Below, one piece after another: positions 51,889-60,329 of a stretch of DNA of 64,000 bases (its first letter is position 1; each line of letters begins with the position of its first letter). Made by a program: the position numbers and the translations under genes. Under the pieces are notes generated by a model. It saw only the letters and a list, made by a program, of their open reading frames with translations, had not been told where the DNA came from and made no database searches. The DNA is taken from the NCBI GenBank assembly GCA_018261935.1, contig JAGTRP010000023.1, forward strand, positions 33,533-97,532, written 5' to 3'. The DNA comes from Rhodocyclaceae bacterium. Lineage in GTDB: Bacteria; Pseudomonadota; Gammaproteobacteria; Burkholderiales; Rhodocyclaceae.

Positions 51889-54687
51889 ATGCCCGATTCG
51901 GATCAGCCAACACCGCCGCGCCGCGCCGAGGAACTCCTCGGCATCGCCGCCGCCCTCGCCCGGGAATTGCGCCCCGGAAGCGCCGCTCGCCGTTATGCCC
52001 TGGACGATTCCCTGGACCGGGGCTTCGGCCTCGACAGCCTGGCCCGGGTCGAGCTGGTGCGGCGCATCGAGCAGGCCTTCGGGGTGCGCCTGGCGGAAGA
52101 CGCCTTCGCCACCGCCGAGACCCTGCGGGACCTCCTCGGCCTAGTGGAGCGGGCGCAGCCTGCCGAAGGCATGCCAGCCTCGGCCGCAACCACGGCGCTG
52201 CCGGAAAGCGAAGCCGCGGACAGCCCGCCGGATAGCATCCCGACCCTGGTGGAAGCCCTCGACTGGCATGCCGACCGGCACGGCGGGCGGCTCGCTGTCC
52301 GTCTTTATGCCGATGGCGAGGCCCCTCGCAACTTGACCTACGGCGACCTGCGGGCCGACGCCCTTGGGGCAGCAGCCGGCCTGATGGCCCAGGGCGCGGT
52401 CCCCGGCGACCGGATCGCCATCATGCTCCCCACTAGCCGGGGCTTCCTTTCCGCCTTCTACGGCGCCCTCTACGCCGGCTGCATCCCGGTGCCCCTCTAC
52501 CCGCCGGCCCGGATGTCCCAAATCGAGGACCACCTGCGCCGCATCGCCGGGGTCGTCGGCAATGCCGGCGCCCGCCTGCTGGTGACCGTGGACCGGGCCA
52601 AGCCCCTGGTGCCCCTGCTGCGGGCCGGGGCGCCGGACCTGCAGCGGGTGGTCACCCCCGGCGACCTGGCCGGCCACGGCCCGGCGGTACCAGCGGGTAG
52701 CCAGGCATCCGACATCGCCTTCCTGCAATACACCTCGGGCAGCACCGGCAACCCCAAGGGCGTGGTGCTCACCCATGCCAACCTTCTGGCCAACATCCGG
52801 GCCATGGCGGCGGCGACCCGCATCGATACCAGCGACATCGCCGTTTCCTGGCTCCCCCTCTACCACGACATGGGCCTCATCGGCGCCGTCCTGGGGAGCA
52901 TGGTGATGGGGGCGCGCCTCGTCCTGCTGTCGCCCCTGGCCTTCCTGTCCCGGCCCGAGCGCTGGCTGCGGGCCATCCACGAGCATCGGGGCACCCTCTC
53001 GGCGGCCCCCAACTTCGCCTACGAACTGTGCGCCGGCAAGATCCAGGATGCCGACCTGGCGGGCCTCGACCTCTCCTCCTGGCGCATCGCCTTCAACGGC
53101 GCCGAGCCGGTGGCCGCCACCACCCTGGAGCGCTTCGCCGCCCGCTTCGCACCCTACGGCTTCGATCCCCGGGCCATGACTCCGGTCTACGGCCTGGCCG
53201 AGTCGTCGGTGGGCCTCGCCTTCCCGCCGCCGGGGCGGGGGCCCCGGGTGGACCGCATCGACCGGCAGGCCCTCATCGACCGGGGCGAAGCCATCCCCGA
53301 CCCGGCCGGGGAACTGGCCGTGGTGGCGGCCGGGGTGCCCCTGCCCGGCCATGAAATCCGGGTGGTGGACGGCGGCGGGCGGGAATCGCCGGATCGCACC
53401 CAGGGCCGGGTGCAGTTCCGGGGGCCTTCCGCCACTTCCGGCTATTACGGCAACGCCGCCGCCACCGCCGCCCTTTTCGACAACGGCTGGCTCAATACCG
53501 GCGACCTGGGCTATCTCGCCGGGGGCGAGCTTTTCGTCACCGGCCGGGAGAAGGACATCATCATCCGGGGCGGTCACAACATCCATCCCCAGGAACTGGA
53601 GGAGGCGGTCGGGCGCCTGGCGGGGGTGAGGAAGGGCGGGGTGGCGGTTTTCCCCGCCAGCGATCCCGGGCTCGGCACCGAGAAGCTGGTGGTGCTGGCC
53701 GAAACCCTCCTGGCCGCCGAATCGGAGCGGGCGGCGCTGGCGGCGGAGATCTCCCGGCGGGCCGAGGAACTCACCGGAGGGCCGGCGGACGATGTGGTCC
53801 TGGCGCCGCCCCGCACGGTGTTGAAGACCTCCAGCGGCAAGATCCGCCGCGCCGCCTGCCGGGCCGGCTACGAGAACGGCGAGCTGCTGCGGCCCCGGCC
53901 GCCGCCCTGGCGCCAGTTCCTGCGGCTGGGGTGGGAGGCGGTGTCCGCCGGAGCCCGCCGTTCGGCGCGCCGCCTGGCCGAAGGCGCCTTCGCGGCGCGG
54001 GCCTGGGGCGCCGTTCTCCTGGTGGCCGTGGCCGCTTGCCCCCTCATCGTCGTCCTTCCCGGCCTCGGCGCCCGGCGCCGGCTGGCCCGGGGGGCGGCGC
54101 GCCTGGCCCTGGCCCTGGCCGGGCTGTCGCCCCGGCGGGAGGGTCAATTGCCGGCGGGCGCCGGGGGGGGCATCTACGTCGCCAACCACGCCAGCTATCT
54201 GGACGCCATCGTCCTCACCGCCGCCCTGCCGCCGGAGGTGGCCTTCGTCGGCAAGCGGGAGCTGGGCGCAGTTTTCGGGATCGGCCTGCTCCTGCGCCGC
54301 CAGGGCACCTTCCTGGTGGATCGGGAGGATGCCGCCCGGGGGGTGGCGATGACCGAGGAACTGGTGGGGCGGGCCCGGGCCGGGGCATCCCTGGTTTTCT
54401 TCGCCGAAGGGGGCTTCACCCGGGCGCCGGGCCTCGGAGCCTTCCGGCACGGGGCCTTCGTGGTGGCCGCCCGCAGCGGCCGGCCGGTGGTGCCGGTGAC
54501 CCTGACCGGGACCCGAGCCGTCCTCCCCGGGGAACGCTGGCAGCCTCGCCGGCGGCCGATCACGGTCTGGCTCGGTGCTCCCCTGGCGCCGTCGGGCGAA
54601 GGCTGGGAAGCCGTGGTGGCCCTGCGGGGCGCCACCCGCCGGGCCATCCTCGCCCGCCTGGATGAGCCCGACCTGGCCCCCGGCTGA
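51889..54687 (+). CDS. ACP - fatty-acyl-AMP ligase - PlsC acyltransferase fusion
   Basis: 932 residues from ATG 51889 (an upstream TTG at 51847 is possible). Domains: acyl-carrier domain (about 10-85) with phosphopantetheine site GFGLDSLARVEL; fatty-acyl-AMP ligase/AMP-binding domain (about 115-665) with YTSGSTGNPKGVV, YGLAESSVG, GWLNTGDLGYL and TSSGKIRR; a hydrophobic segment (about 705-735); and a PlsC-type acyltransferase domain (about 755-930) with NHASYLDAI (HxxxxD) and FFAEGGFTR. It could activate a fatty acid, hold it on its own carrier and pass it to a lysolipid, analogous to Aas of E. coli but with reversed order. Function inferred from domains. Confidence 0.9.
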   Translation: MPDSDQPTPPRRAEELLGIAAALARELRPGSAARRYALDDSLDRGFGLDSLARVELVRRIEQAFGVRLAEDAFATAETLRDLLGLVERAQPAEGMPASAATTALPESEAADSPPDSIPTLVEALDWHADRHGGRLAVRLYADGEAPRNLTYGDLRADALGAAAGLMAQGAVPGDRIAIMLPTSRGFLSAFYGALYAGCIPVPLYPPARMSQIEDHLRRIAGVVGNAGARLLVTVDRAKPLVPLLRAGAPDLQRVVTPGDLAGHGPAVPAGSQASDIAFLQYTSGSTGNPKGVVLTHANLLANIRAMAAATRIDTSDIAVSWLPLYHDMGLIGAVLGSMVMGARLVLLSPLAFLSRPERWLRAIHEHRGTLSAAPNFAYELCAGKIQDADLAGLDLSSWRIAFNGAEPVAATTLERFAARFAPYGFDPRAMTPVYGLAESSVGLAFPPPGRGPRVDRIDRQALIDRGEAIPDPAGELAVVAAGVPLPGHEIRVVDGGGRESPDRTQGRVQFRGPSATSGYYGNAAATAALFDNGWLNTGDLGYLAGGELFVTGREKDIIIRGGHNIHPQELEEAVGRLAGVRKGGVAVFPASDPGLGTEKLVVLAETLLAAESERAALAAEISRRAEELTGGPADDVVLAPPRTVLKTSSGKIRRAACRAGYENGELLRPRPPPWRQFLRLGWEAVSAGARRSARRLAEGAFAARAWGAVLLVAVAACPLIVVLPGLGARRRLARGAARLALALAGLSPRREGQLPAGAGGGIYVANHASYLDAIVLTAALPPEVAFVGKRELGAVFGIGLLLRRQGTFLVDREDAARGVAMTEELVGRARAGASLVFFAEGGFTRAPGLGAFRHGAFVVAARSGRPVVPVTLTGTRAVLPGERWQPRRRPITVWLGAPLAPSGEGWEAVVALRGATRRAILARLDEPDLAPG

Positions 54688-54743
54688 ACTTCGGGCGCCG
54701 GGGCCGATCCAATTTCGCCCTTGGTAACGAAAGGAGGTGATCC

Positions 54744-54872
54744 ATGACTAAACTCATTTCCGCCGTGCTGGCTGCAGTGTTCGCCCTGGCCAGCGTTTCC
54801 GTCATGGCTTGCCCTGATGGGAAGACCCAGAGCGATCAGCAGATCAGCAAGCCTGCCAAGCCGAAAGTGTGA
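54744..54872 (+). CDS. 42-residue secreted peptide or lipoprotein
   Basis: Starts five bases after AAAGGAGGTGATCC, a near-complete anti-16S match. The product begins with a signal peptide (MTKLISAVLAAVFALASVSV), then M-A-C-PDG and a hydrophilic tail ending KPAKPKV. VMAC could be a signal peptidase I site or a weak lipobox. Followed within 21 bases by a strong hairpin. The ideal ribosome site, signal peptide and terminator make this a real small gene; no function recognised. Confidence 0.8.
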   Translation: MTKLISAVLAAVFALASVSVMACPDGKTQSDQQISKPAKPKV

Positions 54873-54892
54873 TTGGCAGTCGTGAAATGATC

Positions 54893-54920
54893 GAAAGGCG
54901 CCCGCGGGCGCCTTTCTTAT
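54893..54920. terminator. Bidirectional terminator hairpin
   Basis: Perfect palindrome GAAAGGCGCC...GGCGCCTTTC (54893-54916) followed on + by TTATT. Serves the small peptide gene on + and sits directly after the M23 stop on -. Confidence 0.75.
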
Positions 54921-55732
54921 TGCGGCCTCAGGAAGAGTTCCGGATCCACTGCCGTGCCGTTGAGGAAAACTGCCCAGTGCAGATGGGGCCCGGTGGCCCG
55001 GCCGGTGGCGCCGGCGGCCCCCAGGATGTCCCCGGGCTTGACCGCCTGGCCCTCCCGCACGTCGACGCGGGAAAGGTGCATGTAGGCGGTGACGAGGCCG
55101 CGGCCGTGGTCGATGAAGACGGTGTTGCCGTTGAAGAAGTAGCCGCCGGTGTTGGCGATGATTCCGGCCGCCGGGGCCCGCACCGGGGCGCCGGCGCCGA
55201 CGGCCACGTCGAGGCCGGCGTGGGGATTGCGGGGCTCGCCGTTGAAGATGCGCCGCAGCCCGAAGCGGGAGGAGAGGCGGCCCTTGGCCGGGAGCAGGAA
55301 ATCGGTTTCCGGGTCCCTGTCGGCGAAGTGCCGCTTGATGGCATCGGTCGCTTCCTTTTCCCGGGCGATGCGGGCCAGGTCCTCGGCGCTCGGGGTGACC
55401 TTGCGCTGGTCCCGGATGGTGAGGCGCTGGGTCGGGTAGTCCTTGGGCTGGACCGCCACTTCCAGGGAGCGGGCCGCAGGGCCGCTGCCGACGGTGAGAT
55501 GCAGGCGGCCCGGCTGGGTGTCGAGGGGGATGCCCACCAGGGCGAACCAGCGCCCCTGCTGCCGGGCTACGGCCACCGGGGTGGCGTCGTCGAAGCGGAC
55601 GGCGGGCGGCGTTTCACCGCCCTCGTCCAGGGCCACCACCGCCACCCCGCCGGGCACCGGCGCGTGCCGGGGCAGGGCCTGCGCGCCGGCGGCCAGCAGC
55701 GCCAGGAGGACGGCGAGGAGGGGTTTCCGCAT
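54917..55732 (-). CDS. Secreted M23 family metallopeptidase
   Basis: 271 residues. Signal peptide ([19 protein letters not shown]), an N-terminal domain with VAVVALDEGGETPPAVRF-type strands, and a LytM domain: RLSSRFGLRRIFNGEPRNPH, HAGLDVAVGAGAPV (zinc His and Asp), and GPHLHWAVFLNG (HxH). Likely periplasmic peptidoglycan endopeptidase. Start ATG overlaps the pyrF stop by one base (TGATG), an unusual coupling of a cell-wall hydrolase to pyrimidine synthesis. Confidence 0.93.
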   Translation of the reverse strand: MRKPLLAVLLALLAAGAQALPRHAPVPGGVAVVALDEGGETPPAVRFDDATPVAVARQQGRWFALVGIPLDTQPGRLHLTVGSGPAARSLEVAVQPKDYPTQRLTIRDQRKVTPSAEDLARIAREKEATDAIKRHFADRDPETDFLLPAKGRLSSRFGLRRIFNGEPRNPHAGLDVAVGAGAPVRAPAAGIIANTGGYFFNGNTVFIDHGRGLVTAYMHLSRVDVREGQAVKPGDILGAAGATGRATGPHLHWAVFLNGTAVDPELFLRPQ

Positions 55733-56544
55733 CAGCGGTAGCGGTTGATGGCGTCCCGGGTCGCCAGGGCGGCCTGGCGGGCGGCGTCGGCGTAATCCTC
55801 GCCCTTGCCGGCGTAGAGAATGGCCCGGGAGGAGTTGATCATGAGGCCGGTGCCGGCGGCGGTGCGCCCCGCCCGGACGGTGGCCTCGATGTCGCCCCCC
55901 TGGGCGCCGATGCCGGGCACCAGCAGCGGCAGGTCGCCGGTGATTTCCCGCACCCGGGCGATTTCCGCCGGGAAGGTGGCGCCCACCACCAGGGCGCACT
56001 GGCCGGTGGTGTTCCAGTCCCTGGCCACCAGGCGGGCGACCCGCTCGTAGAGCTTCTCGCCGCCCACGTCCAGGAACTGCAGGTCGCTGCCCCCCGGGTT
56101 GGAGGTGCGGCACAGGAGGATGACCCCCTTGTCCGGGTAGGCCAGGTAGGGCTCCACGGAGTCCCGGCCCATGTAGGGGTTCACCGTGATGGCGTCGGCC
56201 CGGAAGCGCTCGAAGGCCTCGACGGCGTACTGCTCGGCGGTGCTGCCGATGTCGCCGCGCTTGGCATCCAGGATCACCGGCACGCCGGGGTGCTTCTCGT
56301 GGATGTGGGCGATGAGGGCCTCCAGCTGCTCCTCGGCCCGGCGGGCCGCGAAATAGGCGATCTGGGGCTTGAAGCAGCAGACCAGGTCGGCGGTGGCGTC
56401 CGCGATGGCAGCGCAGAATTCGAAAATGGCGTCGTCCCGGCCCCTCAGGTGGGCCGGGAACTTGGCCGGGTCGGGGTCGAGGCCGACGCAGAGGAGGGAA
56501 TTGCGCGTGGACCACGCGTTATGGAGGGTTTCGATAAAGGTCAT
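55732..56544 (-). CDS. pyrF: Orotidine 5'-phosphate decarboxylase
   Basis: 270 residues, the longer type-2 OMP decarboxylase. Seen: [13 protein letters not shown], catalytic [18 protein letters not shown] over the Asp-Lys-Asp set, [25 protein letters not shown] and NSSRAILYA. Catalyses UMP formation. First gene of pyrF-M23. Confidence 0.96.
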   Translation of the reverse strand: MTFIETLHNAWSTRNSLLCVGLDPDPAKFPAHLRGRDDAIFEFCAAIADATADLVCCFKPQIAYFAARRAEEQLEALIAHIHEKHPGVPVILDAKRGDIGSTAEQYAVEAFERFRADAITVNPYMGRDSVEPYLAYPDKGVILLCRTSNPGGSDLQFLDVGGEKLYERVARLVARDWNTTGQCALVVGATFPAEIARVREITGDLPLLVPGIGAQGGDIEATVRAGRTAAGTGLMINSSRAILYAGKGEDYADAARQAALATRDAINRYR

Positions 56545-56685
56545 GGCGTGATCTTCGCTTATTCGTAGGTTTCGGCGTTGGCGGCATGTCTGCTTGCCAT
56601 GGCCGGCAGTTTCACGGGGCGGGCAGGATGGCGGAAGCCCCCGGTGGCTTGCTCGGGGCGGTCTGCCCTCGAATTCATAGTGAAT

Positions 56686-56955
56686 CTATGCAGCCTTCAG
56701 GCTTGTCTTCAGCAGACCCGCTGCGGCGAGTTCGTCGTGCAGTGCGGATGGGCTCAGCTCCAGGCCGTTTTTCCAGCACAGGGCGCCGAGTTCCAGGAAA
56801 AAACCCCGGAAATAGTCCTGGTCGCGCAAAGGCTGCAGCAGCGAGCCATCTTTCGCCACTAAGGCGGCGGCGTCGAAGGTGCCGTGGGTGTCATCGGAGA
56901 ACTGGAAGCGGATTTGGTGTCCTCCCAGATATTCGGCGCTCAGGATCTTAATCAT
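56686..56955 (-). CDS. DUF2442 domain protein
   Basis: 89 residues: IKILSAEYLGGHQIRFQFSD (DUF2442 beta strands), GTFDAAALVAKDGSLLQPLR and ALCWKNGLELSPSALHDEL. DUF2442 genes typically pair with a DUF4160 gene and may form a toxin-antitoxin-like module; function not established. Start overlaps the end of the truncated DUF4160 frame by eight bases, as in intact pairs. Confidence 0.88.
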   Translation of the reverse strand: MIKILSAEYLGGHQIRFQFSDDTHGTFDAAALVAKDGSLLQPLRDQDYFRGFFLELGALCWKNGLELSPSALHDELAAAGLLKTSLKAA

Positions 56956-57097
56956 TGTCAGCTCCCGGAATCATGTTGAGAGGCTCATAGCGCTGGGCCA
57001 GTTCCCAGTCCGCCGCCAGGTCCGCCTGATGCTCCTGGCACCATTCCCGTACCAACTTCGCCGCGCGGCGAGGCAAGGCACCTGCGATGACCGGCAT
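56948..57097 (-). pseudogene. 5'-truncated DUF4160 gene
   Basis: Encodes only the C-terminal half of DUF4160: MPVIAGALPRRAAKLVREWC followed by EHQADLAADWELAQRYEPLN. The usual N-terminal half with the HNPPHFH-like histidine motif is missing. The frame now starts at an ATG two bases beyond the glnS stop, so a deletion has fused the glnS 3' side to the middle of this gene. Probably non-functional, leaving DUF2442 unpaired. Confidence 0.75.
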
Positions 57098-57099
57098 CT

Positions 57100-58878
57100 C
57101 TATTTTTCCGCCTTCCCCCAGGAATCCTTCAGGGTCACCGTCCGGTTGAACACCGGCGCGCCGGGTTGCGAATCCACCCGGTCGGCGACGAAATAACCGT
57201 GGCGCTCGAACTGGAAGCGGTCTTCCGGCTTGGCCTCCTTGAGGGCGGGTTCGAGCTGGGCGGTGATGGCGACCTTGGAATCCGGGTTGATATCGTCCAG
57301 GAAATCCCGGTCGCCGGCGCCCGGGGCAGCGACCTTGAAGAGACGGTCGTAGAGGCGGATCTCGGCGGCATAGGCATGGGCGGCGGAGACCCAGTGCAGG
57401 TTGCCCTTGACCTTGACGCTGTCGGCGCCGGGGGTGCCGGACTTGGTTTCCGGCAGGTATTCGCAATGGACCGCGATGACCTTGCCGCTTTCATCCTTGT
57501 CGCAGCCGGTGCATTTCACCACGTAGCCGTACCGGAGGCGCGCCATGTTGCCGGGGAAGAGGCGGCGGTAGCCCTTGGCCGGTTCCTCCATGAAATCCTC
57601 GCCTTCGATCCACAGCTCGCGGCCAAACGGCACGGCGCGGTGGCCGAGTTCCGGGTGCAGCGGGTGGTTGGGGGCGAAGCACTCCTCCTCCTGGCCTTCG
57701 GGATAGTTGTCGATGATCAGCTTCAGGGGATCGAGGACGGCGATGCGGCGCTCGGCGGATTCGTTGAGGATTTCGCGCTGGGCTTCCTCGAAGAGGGCAT
57801 AGTCGATCAGCGAGTCGTTCTTGGAGACGCCGATGCGCTCGGCGAAGAGCCGGAAGCCCTCCGGCGTGTAGCCCCGGCGCCGGGCGCCGACCAGTGTGGG
57901 CAGGCGGGGGTCGTCCCAGCCTTCGACGTGCTTTTCCTCCACCAGCTGGATGAGCTTGCGCTTCGACAGCACCACGTAGGTGAGGTTGAGGCGGGAGAAC
58001 TCGATCTGCTGGGGCAGGGGGCGCTGCAGCAGGCCGCCTTCGGCCAGGCGCTCCAGGAGCCAGTCGTAGAAGGGGCGCTGGTCCTCGAATTCCAGGGTGC
58101 AGATGGAGTGGGTGATGTTCTCCAGGGCATCCTCGATGGGGTGGGCGAAGGTGTACATGGGGTACACGCGCCACTTGTCGCCGGTGTTGTGGTGGGTGGC
58201 GTGGCGGATGCGGTAGATGGCCGGGTCCCGCAGGTTGATGTTGGGGGCGGCCATGTCGATCTTCGCCCGCAGGATGTGGGTGCCGTCCGGGAATTCGCCC
58301 TGCTGCATGCGCTTGAAGAGGTCCATGTTCTCTTCCGCGCTGCGGTTCCGGTACGGGCTGTCCTTGCCGGCCTCGGTGAGGGTGCCGCGATTGACCCGCA
58401 TTTCCTCCGCGCTCTGGCTATCCACATAGGCGTGGCCGGCCTGGATCAGGTATTCGGCGAAGGCCGCCATCCAGTCGAAGTAGTTGGAGGCGTAGTACAG
58501 GTTGGTCTCGCCGCCGCCCTCCCAGGAGCAGCCCAGCCACTTGACGGCGTCGATGATGGAATCGACGTATTCCTGCTCCTCCTTCTCCGGGTTGGTGTCG
58601 TCGAAACGCAGGTGGCAGCGGCCGCCGTACTGCTGGGCGAGGCCGAAGTTCAGCAGGATGGACTTGGCGTGGCCGAAATGGAGATAGCCGTTGGGCTCCG
58701 GCGGGAAGCGGGTGCGGATTTTGGCCGGGTCGAGGGGCGCCTGGGCGTGGTCGGCGGCTGGGCCGGGACGGCCGGCCCAGCGCCGCTGGGCGTGCTTGCC
58801 AGCGGCCAGATCGGCTTCGACGATGTTCTTGATGAAATTGGCGGCGGCGGGGGCGGCTTTATCGTTGGGGGAGGTCAT
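57100..58878 (-). CDS. glnS: Glutaminyl-tRNA synthetase
   Basis: 592 residues from ATG 58878 (MTSPNDKAAPAAANFIKNIV); an ATG 15 bases upstream at 58893 is also possible. Class I synthetase: HIGH-type FPPEPNGYLHFGHAKSI, DDTNPEKEEQEYVDSI, KMSKS-type VLSKRKLIQLV, and the C-terminal anticodon-binding barrels. Without glnS a betaproteobacterium would need GatCAB; its presence fits the group. Divergent from crcB. Confidence 0.97.
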   Translation of the reverse strand: MTSPNDKAAPAAANFIKNIVEADLAAGKHAQRRWAGRPGPAADHAQAPLDPAKIRTRFPPEPNGYLHFGHAKSILLNFGLAQQYGGRCHLRFDDTNPEKEEQEYVDSIIDAVKWLGCSWEGGGETNLYYASNYFDWMAAFAEYLIQAGHAYVDSQSAEEMRVNRGTLTEAGKDSPYRNRSAEENMDLFKRMQQGEFPDGTHILRAKIDMAAPNINLRDPAIYRIRHATHHNTGDKWRVYPMYTFAHPIEDALENITHSICTLEFEDQRPFYDWLLERLAEGGLLQRPLPQQIEFSRLNLTYVVLSKRKLIQLVEEKHVEGWDDPRLPTLVGARRRGYTPEGFRLFAERIGVSKNDSLIDYALFEEAQREILNESAERRIAVLDPLKLIIDNYPEGQEEECFAPNHPLHPELGHRAVPFGRELWIEGEDFMEEPAKGYRRLFPGNMARLRYGYVVKCTGCDKDESGKVIAVHCEYLPETKSGTPGADSVKVKGNLHWVSAAHAYAAEIRLYDRLFKVAAPGAGDRDFLDDINPDSKVAITAQLEPALKEAKPEDRFQFERHGYFVADRVDSQPGAPVFNRTVTLKDSWGKAEK

Positions 58879-58983
58879 CGGGGCGAAAAACATTGGTCAA
58901 GGCGACTATTTTAACCCGCCCGCGCCCTCCGGCTATGGCGGGTGCGGGAATGTACAATCACGCATCTTCTGGAGGATGGATGC

Positions 58984-59373
58984 ATGAACGCTGTCGGATT
59001 CCTCGCTGTGGGCTGCGGCGCGGCGCTGGGCGCCTGGGCCCGCTGGTTCCTGGGCCTCGCCCTCAATCCTCTTTTCATCCTGCTGCCCCTGGGCACCCTG
59101 GCGGCCAACCTCCTGGGCGGTTACCTGGTGGGGGTGGCGGTGGGGGCCTTCCACCTCAATTCCGGCTTGCCGCCGGCCCTGAAGCTCTTCGCCATCACCG
59201 GCTTCCTCGGCGGGCTCACCACCTTTTCCACCTTCTCGGCGGAAGTGGTGGAGCGCCTCCTGGCCGGCCAGCCTGCCTGGGCCTTCGGCCTCGCCTCCAT
59301 CCATCTGTGCGGTTCACTGCTGGCCACCTACCTGGGCTTGCTGACCGTGGGCGCCACCCGCATCTGGAGCTGA
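58984..59373 (+). CDS. crcB: Fluoride channel CrcB/FluC
   Basis: 129 residues from ATG 58984 after GGAGG. Four transmembrane helices, N-terminal GAALGAWARWFLG, NLLGGYLVG (conserved Asn), and the signature GFLGGLTTFSTFS lining the pore with the Phe box. Forms dual-topology dimers exporting fluoride. No fluoride riboswitch is visible in the 105-base gap to glnS; TACAAT at 58953-58958 may be a -10. Confidence 0.95.
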   Translation: MNAVGFLAVGCGAALGAWARWFLGLALNPLFILLPLGTLAANLLGGYLVGVAVGAFHLNSGLPPALKLFAITGFLGGLTTFSTFSAEVVERLLAGQPAWAFGLASIHLCGSLLATYLGLLTVGATRIWS

Positions 59374-59386
59374 GGGCCGCGGCCGG

Positions 59387-59782
59387 CTACGGCTCCGAGA
59401 CCACCAGGTAGGCGGCCAGGGCACAGCCCAGGGCGGCCATGAAGACGCCGAAAGCCACGGCGAAGGCGCTGGAATAGGCGGCGGGAACGTCCTGGGGCGG
59501 CAGGGTGGCGATGAACCGCCGGTGCTGGATCGTCGCCGCCAGGCTGACCACCGCCCCTGCCACCACGAAGAAAATCCCCAGCACGCCGGAAAGCCCCCCA
59601 TGGGGATTCGGGCTCAGGGCCTGGGCCTGCAGGGCCACCAGCCGCAGGAAGAGCCCGAAGCGGGCGATGACGAAACCCAGGGCCATGACCGTGATGCCGG
59701 TGCGCAGCCAGGCGAGCAGGGTCCGTTCCGCCGCGAAGAAAACCCGGGGATCGGAGGGCGGGGGAAGGTCCGGGGAGGGCAC
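59387..59782 (-). CDS. DUF202/YidH-family membrane protein
   Basis: 131 residues with three hydrophobic helices. N-terminal FFAAERTLLAWLRTGITVMALGF across two blocks is the DUF202 signature (AAERTxLAWxRT). Function unknown; homologues sit in inner membranes. Eight bases after the phosphodiesterase gene, same direction. Confidence 0.9.
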   Translation of the reverse strand: MPSPDLPPPSDPRVFFAAERTLLAWLRTGITVMALGFVIARFGLFLRLVALQAQALSPNPHGGLSGVLGIFFVVAGAVVSLAATIQHRRFIATLPPQDVPAAYSSAFAVAFGVFMAALGCALAAYLVVSEP

Positions 59783-59789
59783 GGGGAGC

Positions 59790-60269
59790 TCAGGCGAATT
59801 CGGGAATCCGCAGCCGCACCCAGTGGGCCGCTACCGCGGCGCCTTCCACCAGGAGTTCGCCGGCGGCCACCGGCAGCTTGAAGCGATGGGGGCCGGCGCT
59901 GCCCGGATTGACGTAGAGCACGCCGTGGCGCTCTTCGATGGACGGGCGGTGGGAATGGCCCGCCACTACCACCCGGAAGCCCGCGGCGGCGGGATCGATG
60001 TCCAGTTTCTTCAGGTCGTGCAGGATGTAGATGGACACTGCGCCGATGGAGAGGGTCGCCGTTTCCGGCAGCTCCCGGGCCCAATGGCCATGGTCGTTGT
60101 TGCCCCGAACGGCGGTCACCGGCGCCAGGGCGGCCAGCTCATCGAGGATGTCGGCGTGGCCGATATCCCCGGCATGGACGATGTGCCCGCTGCCTGCCAG
60201 ATAGGTCTTGGCCTGGGGCCGCAGAAGGCCGTGGGTGTCGGATATGAGTCCGATGCGAAAGGCGGTCAT
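59790..60269 (-). CDS. YfcE/MJ0936-type metallophosphoesterase
   Basis: 159 residues from ATG 60269 (MTAFRIGLISDTHGLLRP). Metal-binding motifs of the calcineurin-like fold: SDTHG, HAGDIGH, RGNNDHG, VVAGHSHRP and NPGSAGPHR. Family members hydrolyse phosphodiesters such as bis-pNPP; the cellular substrate is unknown. Cytoplasmic. Confidence 0.92.
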   Translation of the reverse strand: MTAFRIGLISDTHGLLRPQAKTYLAGSGHIVHAGDIGHADILDELAALAPVTAVRGNNDHGHWARELPETATLSIGAVSIYILHDLKKLDIDPAAAGFRVVVAGHSHRPSIEERHGVLYVNPGSAGPHRFKLPVAAGELLVEGAAVAAHWVRLRIPEFA

Positions 60270-60329
60270 CTCCCAACCATGGAGTGTCGGCCGGGGAAAA
60301 AGTGCCATGCCGCCAAGGCACCCGAAAGG

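Noticed and set aside
58894..58983. Fluoride riboswitch before crcB
   Set aside because: The gap is short and I see none of the conserved riboswitch core; only a possible -10 box.
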